From: Actinomycetes bacterium
GTDB taxonomy: Bacteria; Actinomycetota; Acidimicrobiia; Acidimicrobiales; Microtrichaceae
Assembly (NCBI GenBank): GCA_023389745.1
Contig: JAEWED010000174.1
Coordinates: 1 to 12,737, forward strand
Reading direction: 5' to 3'
Length of the DNA: 12,737 nt
The position numbers and the translations under genes are program-made. The notes below the pieces were generated by a model that did not search any database, was not told the origin of the DNA, and saw only the letters and a list, made by a program, of their open reading frames with translations. Below are positions 1-7,083 of the stretch, one piece after another; position 1 is the first letter of the stretch; each line of letters begins with the position of its first letter.

Positions 1-1353
1 GTCGAGGTGCGCGCCGGCATCGGAGCCGCCGAGCATGACCGACGGGTGCTCCCACGCCTGGCGCCGGAGCTCCCACGACGCCGGATCCGCGTCGGTCGCG
101 CCCGGCCACAGCACGGTGCGCAGGTCGTCCTCGAGCACGATGTCGAGCAGGGTGTCGAAGGCCTCGGTGCCGCGCTCGGCAGCGATGTCGCCGACGCGTC
201 GACCGGTGAGCCCGGCGTTCGCCTCACTGAAGGTGTCGCCGATCACGTAGGTGTCCCAGCCGGTGAGGCGGGCGAACACGCCGGCGTCGGGGGACGCGGC
301 GCGCTCCTGCATGAAGCGACGGGTCTCCGGATCGCGCAGCTTCTCCATGCGCTCGTCGACGGGCAGTCCGAGGATGGGACCCCAGTCCGGCATCATGTTC
401 AGCGCGCAGTAGGTGAGGAAGCTCATGTTCATGCCGACGATCACCGGCATGGTCAGCGCGACGACCTTGGCTCCCTCGGCCGCGCAGCGGTCCATCGCTG
501 CGAGCTGGTTCTGGTAGCGCTCGGGCGCGTGCGAGTCGATCGTGAGCACGTTCCAGTTGAGCGGGCGGTTGCCCGCCTTCGAGAACTTGATCATGAAGTC
601 GACCTCGTCGTCGTCGAAGCCGTCGAGGCAGCCGTCCGAGGCGAACTCCAGGGTGGTGCCCTCGTGCTCGGCGACGACCGAGGCAAGGGCGAGCAGCTCG
701 TCCTGGCCGGCCCAGCGCGACGCGACCGGCTTGCCGTCGCCGTCGGAGTGGGTGCGGGCGAGGGTCGTCGAGAACCCGAGGCCGCCGGCGCGGATGCCCT
801 CGGCGAGCAGCTCCCTCATGGCGGTGATCTCGTCCTCGGTGGCCTCGCGCTCGACCGACTCGGTGCCCATGACCCGACGACGCAGCGCGCAGTGCCCGAC
901 CAGGAACCCGGCGTTCACGCCGAGGCGACCGTCGAGACGGTCGAGGTACTCGGGGAACGTCTCCCAGTTCCACTCGATCCCGGTCTCGAGCGCAGCCAGC
1001 GGCATGCCCTCGACCTTCGCCATCATGCGCCGCGTGTAGTCGCCGTCGCCGGGGGCCAGAGGCGCCAGCGTGAAGCCGCAGTTGCCGGCGATCACCGTGG
1101 TCACACCGTGCACGTTCGAAGGTGATCCGGTCGGGTCCCAGAAGAGCTGTGCGTCGTAGTGCGTGTGCGGGTCGACGAAGCCGGGGGTCAGGTAGCGGCC
1201 CGTGGAGTCGATCTCGGTGGTCGCCGCATCATAAAAAAACAAGCCGGGTTCGCCGACGGCGACGATGCGCCCGCCGTCGACCCCGACGTCGCCGACACGC
1301 GCCGGAGCGCCCGTGCCGTCGATGATGGTCGCGTTGCGGATGACCAGATCCAT
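1..1353 (-). CDS. Amidohydrolase family 3 protein, D-aminoacylase / N-acyl-D-amino-acid deacylase-like (3' end outside window)
   Basis: A probable metal-dependent hydrolase of C-N (amide) bonds in acylated amino acids or similar compounds, probably cytoplasmic because no signal peptide is visible. The start is ATG at 1353-1351, with AGGAGAT about 7 bases upstream. The frame stays open for 451 codons to the window edge; the family is usually around 500-580 residues, so the C-terminus is missing. The N-terminus has the usual small beta domain (MDLVIRNATIIDGTG), then the metal motif HTH (His63, His65), GVTTV and NCG (Cys92), and a late GGSDAGAH stretch with Asp445. In D-aminoacylases the equivalent His, His, Cys and Asp bind metal or act in catalysis. 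The two mid-protein histidine contexts of classical D-aminoacylase are not obvious, so the exact substrate is open. It is divergent from a branched-chain-type ABC operon and shares an operator region with it. Residues about 38-43 (LFFYDA) come from an anomalous AT-rich patch that resembles sequencing adapter, so the local protein sequence may be wrong. Confidence 0.85.
   Translation of the reverse strand, partial: MDLVIRNATIIDGTGAPARVGDVGVDGGRIVAVGEPGLFFYDAATTEIDSTGRYLTPGFVDPHTHYDAQLFWDPTGSPSNVHGVTTVIAGNCGFTLAPLAPGDGDYTRRMMAKVEGMPLAALETGIEWNWETFPEYLDRLDGRLGVNAGFLVGHCALRRRVMGTESVEREATEDEITAMRELLAEGIRAGGLGFSTTLARTHSDGDGKPVASRWAGQDELLALASVVAEHEGTTLEFASDGCLDGFDDDEVDFMIKFSKAGNRPLNWNVLTIDSHAPERYQNQLAAMDRCAAEGAKVVALTMPVIVGMNMSFLTYCALNMMPDWGPILGLPVDERMEKLRDPETRRFMQERAASPDAGVFARLTGWDTYVIGDTFSEANAGLTGRRVGDIAAERGTEAFDTLLDIVLEDDLRTVLWPGATDADPASWELRRQAWEHPSVMLGGSDAGAHLD
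1210..1239 (-). other. Sequence resembling Illumina P5 adapter plus T-run inside the amidohydrolase gene
   Basis: Read on the minus strand, seven T (1239-1233) are followed by ATGATG, then CGGCGACCACCGAGATC (1226-1210). The last 23 bases match the inner part of the P5 adapter at 22 positions (the adapter has A at 1227), including 17 uninterrupted bases. The T-run also resembles the T linker used on flow-cell P5 oligonucleotides. The patch is strikingly AT-rich for this genome. The 3' portion can be natural, since GCG ACC ACC GAG ATC encodes ATTEI in the preferred codons of this genome and suits the family. The T-run and ATGAT part encode the odd LFFYD. The likeliest explanation is a library or assembly chimera seeded by natural similarity to the adapter; natural coincidence is the alternative. 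Confidence 0.75.
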
Positions 1354-1436
1354 GTCGTGTATCTCCTGAAGTGCGAATCGGTGGGCGAGCGTGACCGCTG
1401 CCCCCGGGGTCGTGGGAGGCCGCCGCGGCGCTCGAC

Positions 1437-1455
1437 ATCTGACACTCTGTCAGAT
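1437..1455. promoter_or_regulatory. Palindromic operator 1, proximal to the amidohydrolase gene
   Basis: ATCTGACA-CTC-TGTCAGAT is a perfect inverted repeat with 8-base arms and a 3-base spacer, lying 84 bases upstream of the amidohydrolase start. A near-identical site lies about 99 bases away in the same intergenic region. Length and symmetry fit a dimeric repressor such as a TetR-family protein. No regulator gene is in the window, so the family assignment is inference. It is AT-richer than its surroundings, as operators over promoters often are. Confidence 0.75.
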
Positions 1456-1535
1456 TCCGGCGGCACCGGCAGGTAGCGGGCGGGTGCATGTGGCGGGCCC
1501 TGCGCCGAGAGCGGCGCCGACGTGCTAGAAATTCC

Positions 1536-1554
1536 ATCTGACGTCGTGTCAGAT
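1536..1554. promoter_or_regulatory. Palindromic operator 2, proximal to the ABC transporter operon
   Basis: ATCTGACG-TCG-TGTCAGAT has the same outer arms and spacing as the site at 1437-1455: 7 paired bases per arm, with the innermost pair broken by G instead of A. It ends 65 bases before the TTG start of the substrate-binding protein. A weak -10-like TAGAAA at 1526-1531 sits just upstream, so a repressor here would cover the likely transcription start. No convincing -35 is visible. Two matching palindromes between divergent genes point to joint control by one regulator. Confidence 0.75.
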
Positions 1555-1619
1555 CGGCGTACTCAACGACGCCGGGTCGGCCTGCAGGTCGACCGCGGCG
1601 GCTGAACAGGGGGAATGAC

Positions 1620-3035
1620 TTGAAGCGATCTCTGGCGATCCTCGCCTGCGTCGTGGCACTCGTGGCATCGGCGTGCGGTGCCTCGGGTGACGAGGCGGGC
1701 TCCGAGGAAGAAGGTGAGTCGACCGAGACCACCGCGGTCGAGGCCACCTCGGCCAAGTGGGGCGACCTCGAGTCGCCGTGTGGTGATGGCGACGCGACCG
1801 TCGCCGAGGGCGAAGGTCCGTCGACCGACACGCTCCAGATCGGTGTCGCCACCGACCGCAACTCCGACATCCGCCCGGGCCTCAACGCAGAGTTCTGGGA
1901 TGCAGCGGTGGCGTTCTCGGAGTGGTGCAACGCCCAGGGCGGCATCCAGGGCCTGCCGATCGAGCTCGTCGACATCGACGGCGGCGTCGTCAACGTCGAG
2001 GCGGCCATGACCAAGGCCTGCACCGACGTCTTCGCCATGGTCGGCGGCGGGTACGCGATGGACGATCTCGAGTTCTCGGGCAACGAGGCCTCGGACTTCC
2101 ACAAGTGCGGGCTGATCGACATCCCCGGCTTCGCCGTCTCGGTCGACAAGGCGCTGTCGAACGGCCAGGTGCAGCCGGTGCCGAACCCGTCCAACGCCAA
2201 GTCGGCGCAGTGGATCATCGACTTCAAGAAGCTGTACCCCGAGGAGTCGAAGAAGACCGTCGTCGTGTACTCGAAGGACCTCCCGTCGCTCGAGGCCGTC
2301 AAGGTCCAGTTCGACGCCGTGGTCGAGGCCGAGGGCGGCATCGAGAACCTCCCGCCGGTCACCTACGGCCTCGTCGTCACCGACTGGGGCCCCTACGCAG
2401 AGAAGGTCATCGAGAGCGGTGCGACCTCGCTGTACTGGATCGGTGAGCCCGGCAACGCCGCCTCGTTCGTCAAGGTGCTGCGCGAGAAGGGCTGGGACGG
2501 CGTCTTCCTGAACGAGGCCAACCTCTACGACAGCGTCTTCACCGAGGTCGGCGGAGCAGCCGCCGAGGGCAGCATCGTGCGCACGGCGTTCCACCCGTTC
2601 GAAGAGGCCGACAAGTGGCCGGCGATCCAGCAGTACCTCGACAACCTCGAGAAGTACGTGCCGGGTGGCAAGGCGGCGTTCCTGGGTGTGCAGGGCACCT
2701 CGGCCTGGCTGCTGTTCGCGGTCGCCGCCGACAAGTGCGCCACCGAGAACGACGGCGTCATCAGCCGTGAGTGCGTGCTCTCCGAGGCCAACGCGATCAA
2801 CGACTGGACCGCCGGTGGTCTGCACTCGCCGACCGATCCCGGTGTGACCACCCCCGCCGAGTGCGGTCTGATCCTCGAGGTCAAGGACGGCAAGTTCACC
2901 CGTCTCTACCCGGAGATCGACGGCGAGGACGACGACGCCAACGGCTTCCACTGCCCCGAGGACGCGATCGTCGAGATCCCCGACGACATGGTCCCGGGCG
3001 AGGGTGTCGTCGACCCGTCGAGGCCACCGCTCTGA
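1620..3035 (+). CDS. Branched-chain-amino-acid-type ABC transporter substrate-binding lipoprotein (LivJ/LivK-like)
   Basis: The extracytoplasmic ligand-binding component of the transporter encoded downstream, 471 residues. The start is TTG at 1620, preceded by an AGGGGG ribosome site at 1608-1613. An ATG at 1615 is out of frame and stops after two codons. The first 19 residues form a lipoprotein signal: KR, a hydrophobic core, then VASAC with Cys19 as the probable lipidated residue. A low-complexity Glu/Thr-rich linker (about 25-45) follows, then a two-lobed type I periplasmic-binding fold of the Peripla_BP_6 kind, starting near DTLQIGVATD and running to about 440. The C-terminus is acidic. 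This family binds branched-chain amino acids but also amides, urea and aromatic acids, so the ligand is uncertain. It is the first gene of the operon, with a strong hairpin after its stop. It is probably repressed through the palindrome at 1536-1554. Confidence 0.88.
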   Translation: MKRSLAILACVVALVASACGASGDEAGSEEEGESTETTAVEATSAKWGDLESPCGDGDATVAEGEGPSTDTLQIGVATDRNSDIRPGLNAEFWDAAVAFSEWCNAQGGIQGLPIELVDIDGGVVNVEAAMTKACTDVFAMVGGGYAMDDLEFSGNEASDFHKCGLIDIPGFAVSVDKALSNGQVQPVPNPSNAKSAQWIIDFKKLYPEESKKTVVVYSKDLPSLEAVKVQFDAVVEAEGGIENLPPVTYGLVVTDWGPYAEKVIESGATSLYWIGEPGNAASFVKVLREKGWDGVFLNEANLYDSVFTEVGGAAAEGSIVRTAFHPFEEADKWPAIQQYLDNLEKYVPGGKAAFLGVQGTSAWLLFAVAADKCATENDGVISRECVLSEANAINDWTAGGLHSPTDPGVTTPAECGLILEVKDGKFTRLYPEIDGEDDDANGFHCPEDAIVEIPDDMVPGEGVVDPSRPPL

Positions 3036-3041
3036 TGACGT

Positions 3042-3073
3042 GACGGGTCGGGTCCTCCGGGGCCCGACCCGTC
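3042..3073 (+). terminator. Strong GC hairpin between binding-protein and permease genes (attenuator or partial terminator)
   Basis: GACGGGTCGGG (3042-3052) pairs perfectly with CCCGACCCGTC (3063-3073) across a 10-base loop, starting six bases after the binding-protein stop. No T-run follows. Such hairpins after binding-protein genes commonly protect the upstream mRNA or partly stop transcription, giving more binding protein than permease. The structure is seen directly; the function is inference. Confidence 0.65.
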
Positions 3074-3084
3074 CTGCCAGCTTC

Positions 3085-3107
3085 CTGCCCCTCCTCCCGA
3101 TGGGCAG
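3085..3107 (+). other. Second small inverted repeat in the leader of the permease gene
   Basis: CTGCCC (3085-3090) can pair with GGGCAG (3102-3107) over an 11-base loop, 28 bases before the permease GTG. It is short enough to occur by chance in this GC-rich DNA. If real, it extends the intercistronic structure begun at 3042. Confidence 0.3.
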
Positions 3108-3135
3108 GTTCCTCTCAGCGACCTGACGAGATCAC

Positions 3136-5541
3136 GTGGACAAGTTCCTCATCTTCACCATCGCCGGACTCTCGACCGCCGCCATCTACGCGATCGCTGC
3201 GTCGGGTCTGGTCGTCACGTACACGACCTCGGGCGTGTTCAACTTCGCGCACGGCGCCTTCTCGATGATGGCGGCGTTCACGTTCTGGCAGGTGCACGTC
3301 GCCTGGGGCGTGCCGCTGATCCCCGCGGTGATCCTCGTGGTGTTCGTGATCGGCCCGCTGTTCGGTGCGGTCGTCGAGCGCGTCATCATGCGCGGCATCG
3401 AGGGGACGACCGACGTCGTGAAGATCGTCGTGACGATCTCGCTGATGGTCGCGCTGCTCGGGCTCGCCAACGTGATCTGGGAGCCGAACGTCGCCCGTGC
3501 GGTCCCCGCGTTCTTCGAGGGCAAGACCGTCGAGCTCTTCGGCGTGATCGTCTCGTACCAGCGACTGATGACCATGGCGGTCGCGATCGCGGTCGCCGTC
3601 GGTCTGCGACTCGTGTTCACCCGTACGAGGCTCGGCATCGCCATGCGAGCCGTCGTCGACGACCGGTCGTTGCTGCAGCTCAACGGTGGACGACCCGGCC
3701 GAACCTCGATGCTCGCCTGGGCGATCGGCGCCGGCATGGCGGCGATCTCGGGTGTGCTGATCGCCTCGGAGCAGACGCTGAGCGCCACGTCGCTCACGCT
3801 GCTGTTCATCAACGCCTACGCCGTCGCAGTGGTGGGTCGGCTGCGCAGCCTGCCCGGCGCCTTCCTCGGCGCAGTGATCCTGGGTCTCGCGCAGTCCTAT
3901 GCGATCGGCTACATCCCGCAGGACGCGACCCTCGGTGGCGAGACCTCGCTGCTGGGCTTCACGATCCAACTGCCAGAGGTCAGCCTGCAGAGCCTCCAGC
4001 TCGCGATCCCGGCGATCATGCTCTTCGTCGTCATGGTGCTGCAGCCCCAGGACCGCCTCCGAGCCCACGGCGTGAGCCGCCGGACCTCGGCATCGACGGC
4101 GCCGTCGCAGCAGGTGGGCCTCATCGGCGGGGCGGTGTTCGTCGCCGTCGTCGCCGCGATCGGATCGCTGGTCGCCGCACCCGACCTGAACCTGGTGCTC
4201 AACGGCTTCTTCACCGCCATCGTGGTGCTCTCGCTCGTGCCGCTCACCGGCTACGCCGGACAGATCTCGCTCGCCCAGCTGACCTTCACCGGCATCGGCG
4301 CCGTGGCCATGGCCTCGTGGGGAGCCAACGGTGAACCGTGGGCCGTGCTGCTCGCCGTCGGGGCGTGCGCGATCGTCGGCGGGCTGATCGCCTTCCCGGC
4401 ACTGCGACTGTCGGGCATCTACCTGGCGCTCGCGACCGCGGCGTTCGCCATGTTCTGCTCGGCGATGTTCTTCAACCAGGTCACGATCATGCCCGGCGGC
4501 AACCGGCAGGTCCCGCGACTCGACCTGGGGCCGTTGTCGATCGACAGCGACTACATGCAGCTCATCCTCTTCGCCGTGGTGTTCGCCGTGCTCGGCAACC
4601 TGTTGATCCTGTTGCGCCGCAGCTCGTGGGGTCGTCGCCTCACCGCGATGAAGGACTCGCCGGTGGCCTGCGCCACGCTCGGGCTCAACCTCACCTCGAC
4701 CAAGGTCGGCGTGTTCGCCCTCTCCGCGGCGATCGCGGGCGCTGCCGGCGCCGTCGCCGGGCGGACCTTCCTGGCCGACACCCTCAGCCTGCCGTCGTCG
4801 CTGCCCATCACGATGATGGCGGTGGTGGGCGGCATCGGTGCGGTGTCGGGTGCGTTCTTCGGCGGCATGCTGCTCGGCATCTTCCCGATCGCCTCGGCCA
4901 TGTTCGCCGCCAACGCCATCGGCGTGTTCGGGTTCATCTCGATCTCGGTGCGCGACGTGCTCGCCTTCTCGCCCGGCCTGATGGGCATCTCGCTGGGCCG
5001 CGACCCCGACGGCGCGGCGCCGCAGCTGGCCGCCGGGTTCTCGTCGGTGGCGAAGTCGCCGCCGTCGCTCGTCGCAGCGGGAGTGGGTGGCGTCGCGATC
5101 TGGCTGCTCGCCCGTGTCGAGATGATCGGCAACTGGTCCTTCTTCGCCGCAGCGCTGCTGTTCGTGTTCGGTGTCGTGCCGCTGCTGCCCCTGGTGTTCG
5201 CACCGGCGGGCACACCCGGCCGACGGGTGCCGATGGCGCTGTGGCTCGTGTTCGCCGTCGGGGTCGCCGCTGCCATCCCGTGGGACACGGCGATCGGCTC
5301 CAACGGCATGCGCATCGTCGCGATCCTGGTCTTCGTCGGGATCAGCGTGTTCCTGGCGATCGGCATCCACGGTGCTGCCCCGTCGCTCACGGGCGAGGCC
5401 ACGGCGCCGCCCGAGCTCTCCCCGGACCTGGTCGGGATCGACCGGCCGCTGCTGCGCTCCGACGCCATCGACGCCGGCCGCGCGCTGGGCATCGACGAGG
5501 CCGCCTTCGCGCAGCTCGGACGCTCCGGAGGTGGCTCGTGA
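3136..5541 (+). CDS. Fused branched-chain-amino-acid ABC transporter permease (LivH-LivM) with extra C-terminal membrane domain
   Basis: A single 801-residue chain provides both membrane permeases of a Liv-type importer. Residues about 1-310 are LivH-like: NFAHGAF at 36-42 and a cytoplasmic coupling loop GIAMRAVVDD near 167-180. A linker near 311-325 is followed by a LivM-like half (about 326-625) with GYAGQISLAQ at 372-381 and a coupling loop around 498-520. After the LivM signature, residues about 640-760 add roughly four hydrophobic helices, then a hydrophilic tail ending GRSGGGS. Separate LivH and LivM are each about 300-350 residues, so the tail of some 170 residues is extra. The start is GTG at 3136; an in-frame stop at 3124-3126 excludes longer versions, and only a weak GACGAG ribosome site precedes it. 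Its TGA overlaps the GTG of the next gene (GTGA), implying translational coupling with the ATPases. Confidence 0.9.
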   Translation: MDKFLIFTIAGLSTAAIYAIAASGLVVTYTTSGVFNFAHGAFSMMAAFTFWQVHVAWGVPLIPAVILVVFVIGPLFGAVVERVIMRGIEGTTDVVKIVVTISLMVALLGLANVIWEPNVARAVPAFFEGKTVELFGVIVSYQRLMTMAVAIAVAVGLRLVFTRTRLGIAMRAVVDDRSLLQLNGGRPGRTSMLAWAIGAGMAAISGVLIASEQTLSATSLTLLFINAYAVAVVGRLRSLPGAFLGAVILGLAQSYAIGYIPQDATLGGETSLLGFTIQLPEVSLQSLQLAIPAIMLFVVMVLQPQDRLRAHGVSRRTSASTAPSQQVGLIGGAVFVAVVAAIGSLVAAPDLNLVLNGFFTAIVVLSLVPLTGYAGQISLAQLTFTGIGAVAMASWGANGEPWAVLLAVGACAIVGGLIAFPALRLSGIYLALATAAFAMFCSAMFFNQVTIMPGGNRQVPRLDLGPLSIDSDYMQLILFAVVFAVLGNLLILLRRSSWGRRLTAMKDSPVACATLGLNLTSTKVGVFALSAAIAGAAGAVAGRTFLADTLSLPSSLPITMMAVVGGIGAVSGAFFGGMLLGIFPIASAMFAANAIGVFGFISISVRDVLAFSPGLMGISLGRDPDGAAPQLAAGFSSVAKSPPSLVAAGVGGVAIWLLARVEMIGNWSFFAAALLFVFGVVPLLPLVFAPAGTPGRRVPMALWLVFAVGVAAAIPWDTAIGSNGMRIVAILVFVGISVFLAIGIHGAAPSLTGEATAPPELSPDLVGIDRPLLRSDAIDAGRALGIDEAAFAQLGRSGGGS

Positions 5542-6365
5542 CCGTGCTCGAGCTCGAACAGCTGTCGGTCCGCTTCGGTGGCCACCTGGCGGTCAGCGAC
5601 GTGTCGCTGCGCGTCGAGGGCGGCCGGGTGAGCGGCCTGATCGGTCCCAACGGCGCCGGCAAGACCACGACGTTCAACGCGATCTGCGGAGTGGTCACTC
5701 CCTCCGGGGGTCGGGTGACGCTCGACGGCAACGAGATCACCAAGGTCGGCACACACAAGCGAGCCCGGCTCGGGATCGGTCGCACGTTCCAGCGCCTCGA
5801 GGTCTTCTCGTCGCTGACCGTGCGCGAGAACATCCAGGTCGGCCTCGAGATCCGGCGCAGCTGGTCCCGGCGACGCGCCGCGCTGCCGCAGTACCTCGCC
5901 GACGGGGGAGACCCCGCACCCGCCGACGAGATCGACCTCATCCTCGAGCGGCTCGACCTGGGCCCGTTGGCCGACGTGTCGGTCGGGTCGCTGCCGACCG
6001 GACACGCCCGACTGGTCGAGCTGGGCCGTGCGCTCGCCGCTCGTCCCTCGATCCTGCTGCTCGACGAGCCGGCGTCGGGGCTCGACGACAACGAGACCGA
6101 CGCCTTCGGGGACCTGCTCGGCGTGCTCGCCTCGAACGGCCTGGGCATCCTGCTCGTCGAACACGACGTCGCGCTGGTCATGCGGGTCTGCAGCGAGCTG
6201 TCCGTGCTCGACTTCGGCCAGATCATCGCCTCGGGGCCACCCGAGGTGGTCCGGGCGAACGAGGCGGTGCTCGCGGCGTACCTCGGTACGGCGCCGACGC
6301 CGGGCGACCCGGCCACCACCGATCCGGCCGGCGCACCCGTGTCCAGCAACGGAGCGACCCCATGA
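5538..6365 (+). CDS. livG: ABC transporter ATP-binding protein, LivG-like
   Basis: One of two cytoplasmic ATPases that power the importer, 275 residues. The start is GTG at 5538, with GGAGG at 5527-5531 in ideal position, overlapping the permease stop. Walker A is GPNGAGKTT at 36-44, the Q-loop region is near GRTFQRLEVF, and Walker B is ILLLDEP with Asp176 and Glu177, followed by GLDDNE and the H-loop VEHDV. The usual LivG features GRTFQ and TVRENI are present. The ABC signature is atypical: LPTGHARL (152-159), where LivG proteins usually read LPYGQQR. The C-terminus is a Pro/Ala/Thr-rich tail of about 25 residues. Its stop overlaps the ATG of livF. Confidence 0.92.
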   Translation: MTVLELEQLSVRFGGHLAVSDVSLRVEGGRVSGLIGPNGAGKTTTFNAICGVVTPSGGRVTLDGNEITKVGTHKRARLGIGRTFQRLEVFSSLTVRENIQVGLEIRRSWSRRRAALPQYLADGGDPAPADEIDLILERLDLGPLADVSVGSLPTGHARLVELGRALAARPSILLLDEPASGLDDNETDAFGDLLGVLASNGLGILLVEHDVALVMRVCSELSVLDFGQIIASGPPEVVRANEAVLAAYLGTAPTPGDPATTDPAGAPVSSNGATP

Positions 6366-7078
6366 CCGAGCTCGCCGACAACCCACCGCTGCTCGAGCTG
6401 CGCGGCGTGCGTGCCGCGTACGGCCCGATCGAGGTGCTCCACGGCGTCGACCTGGCCGTCCCGCAGGGGACCGTGGTCGCCCTGCTCGGGCCGAACGGTG
6501 CCGGCAAGACCACCACGCTGCAGGTCGCCTGCGGCCTGATGCGCCCGACCTCGGGGGCGGTCTTCCTGGCCGGCCGTGACGTCACGGGCACCAGCCCCGA
6601 GGAGCTCGCACGCCGTGGCGTGACCACGATCCCCGAGGGCAAGGGCATCTTCCCGAACCTGACCGTGCGCGAGAACCTGCTCATGGCGACCTATGCCGGC
6701 GCCTCGATGTCCCATGTCGAGGCTGTCGCCTACGAGCGGTTCCCCCGACTCAAGGAACGTCGCTCGCAGGTCGCCGGCACGCTGTCGGGCGGCGAGCAGC
6801 AGATGCTCGCCATGGCCCGCGGCCTCGCGGTCGACCCGGCCGTCCTGCTGCTCGACGAGCTCTCGATGGGCCTGGCGCCCCTCGTGGTCGAGGAGCTCTA
6901 CGGCATCGTGTCGCAGATCGCCCGGGCCGGCACCTCGATCCTCGTGGTCGAGCAGTTCGCCCGGACGGTGCTGGGCGTGGCCGACGTCGCGGCGATCATG
7001 GTCAACGGCCTGGTCCGAAAGGTCGGCTCGCCGACCGACGTCGAAGAAGAACTATCCGCTGCCTATCTGGGTGGGTGA
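6362..7078 (+). CDS. livF: ABC transporter ATP-binding protein, LivF-like
   Basis: The second ATPase of the importer, 238 residues, near the usual LivF length. The ATG at 6362 overlaps the livG stop (ATGA). Walker A is GPNGAGKTT at 43-51, the LivF-type Q-loop is IPEGKGIFPNLTVREN, the signature is a canonical LSGGEQQ at 141-147, and Walker B is VLLLDEL with Asp165 and Glu166. The Walker B ends DEL rather than DEP, followed by SMGLAP. The switch His is replaced within VVEQF, which is usual for LivF. LivF and LivG would form a heterodimer under the fused permease. Confidence 0.93.
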   Translation: MTELADNPPLLELRGVRAAYGPIEVLHGVDLAVPQGTVVALLGPNGAGKTTTLQVACGLMRPTSGAVFLAGRDVTGTSPEELARRGVTTIPEGKGIFPNLTVRENLLMATYAGASMSHVEAVAYERFPRLKERRSQVAGTLSGGEQQMLAMARGLAVDPAVLLLDELSMGLAPLVVEELYGIVSQIARAGTSILVVEQFARTVLGVADVAAIMVNGLVRKVGSPTDVEEELSAAYLGG

Positions 7079-7083
7079 AACCT

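Noticed and set aside
1233..1239. The seven-A run as a terminator tail or promoter element
   Set aside because: It lies inside an intact reading frame with no adjacent GC hairpin, and the adapter match accounts for it better.
1615..1623. A two-codon reading frame ATG-ACT-TGA overlapping the TTG start of the binding-protein gene, as a possible regulatory mini-ORF
   Set aside because: The ribosome site at 1608-1613 is only about two bases from this ATG but well spaced for the TTG at 1620, so the mini-frame is probably not initiated.
1563..2951. Long minus-strand frames opposite the substrate-binding protein gene
   Set aside because: The plus strand shows a lipoprotein signal and a binding-protein fold; the antisense products are compositionally biased with no motifs.
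3115..5370. A 751-codon open frame on the minus strand opposite the permease gene
   Set aside because: Its product is Arg/His/Asp/Glu-rich low-complexity sequence, typical of the antisense shadow of a GC-rich gene. The plus-strand frame has clear Liv permease motifs and membrane helices.
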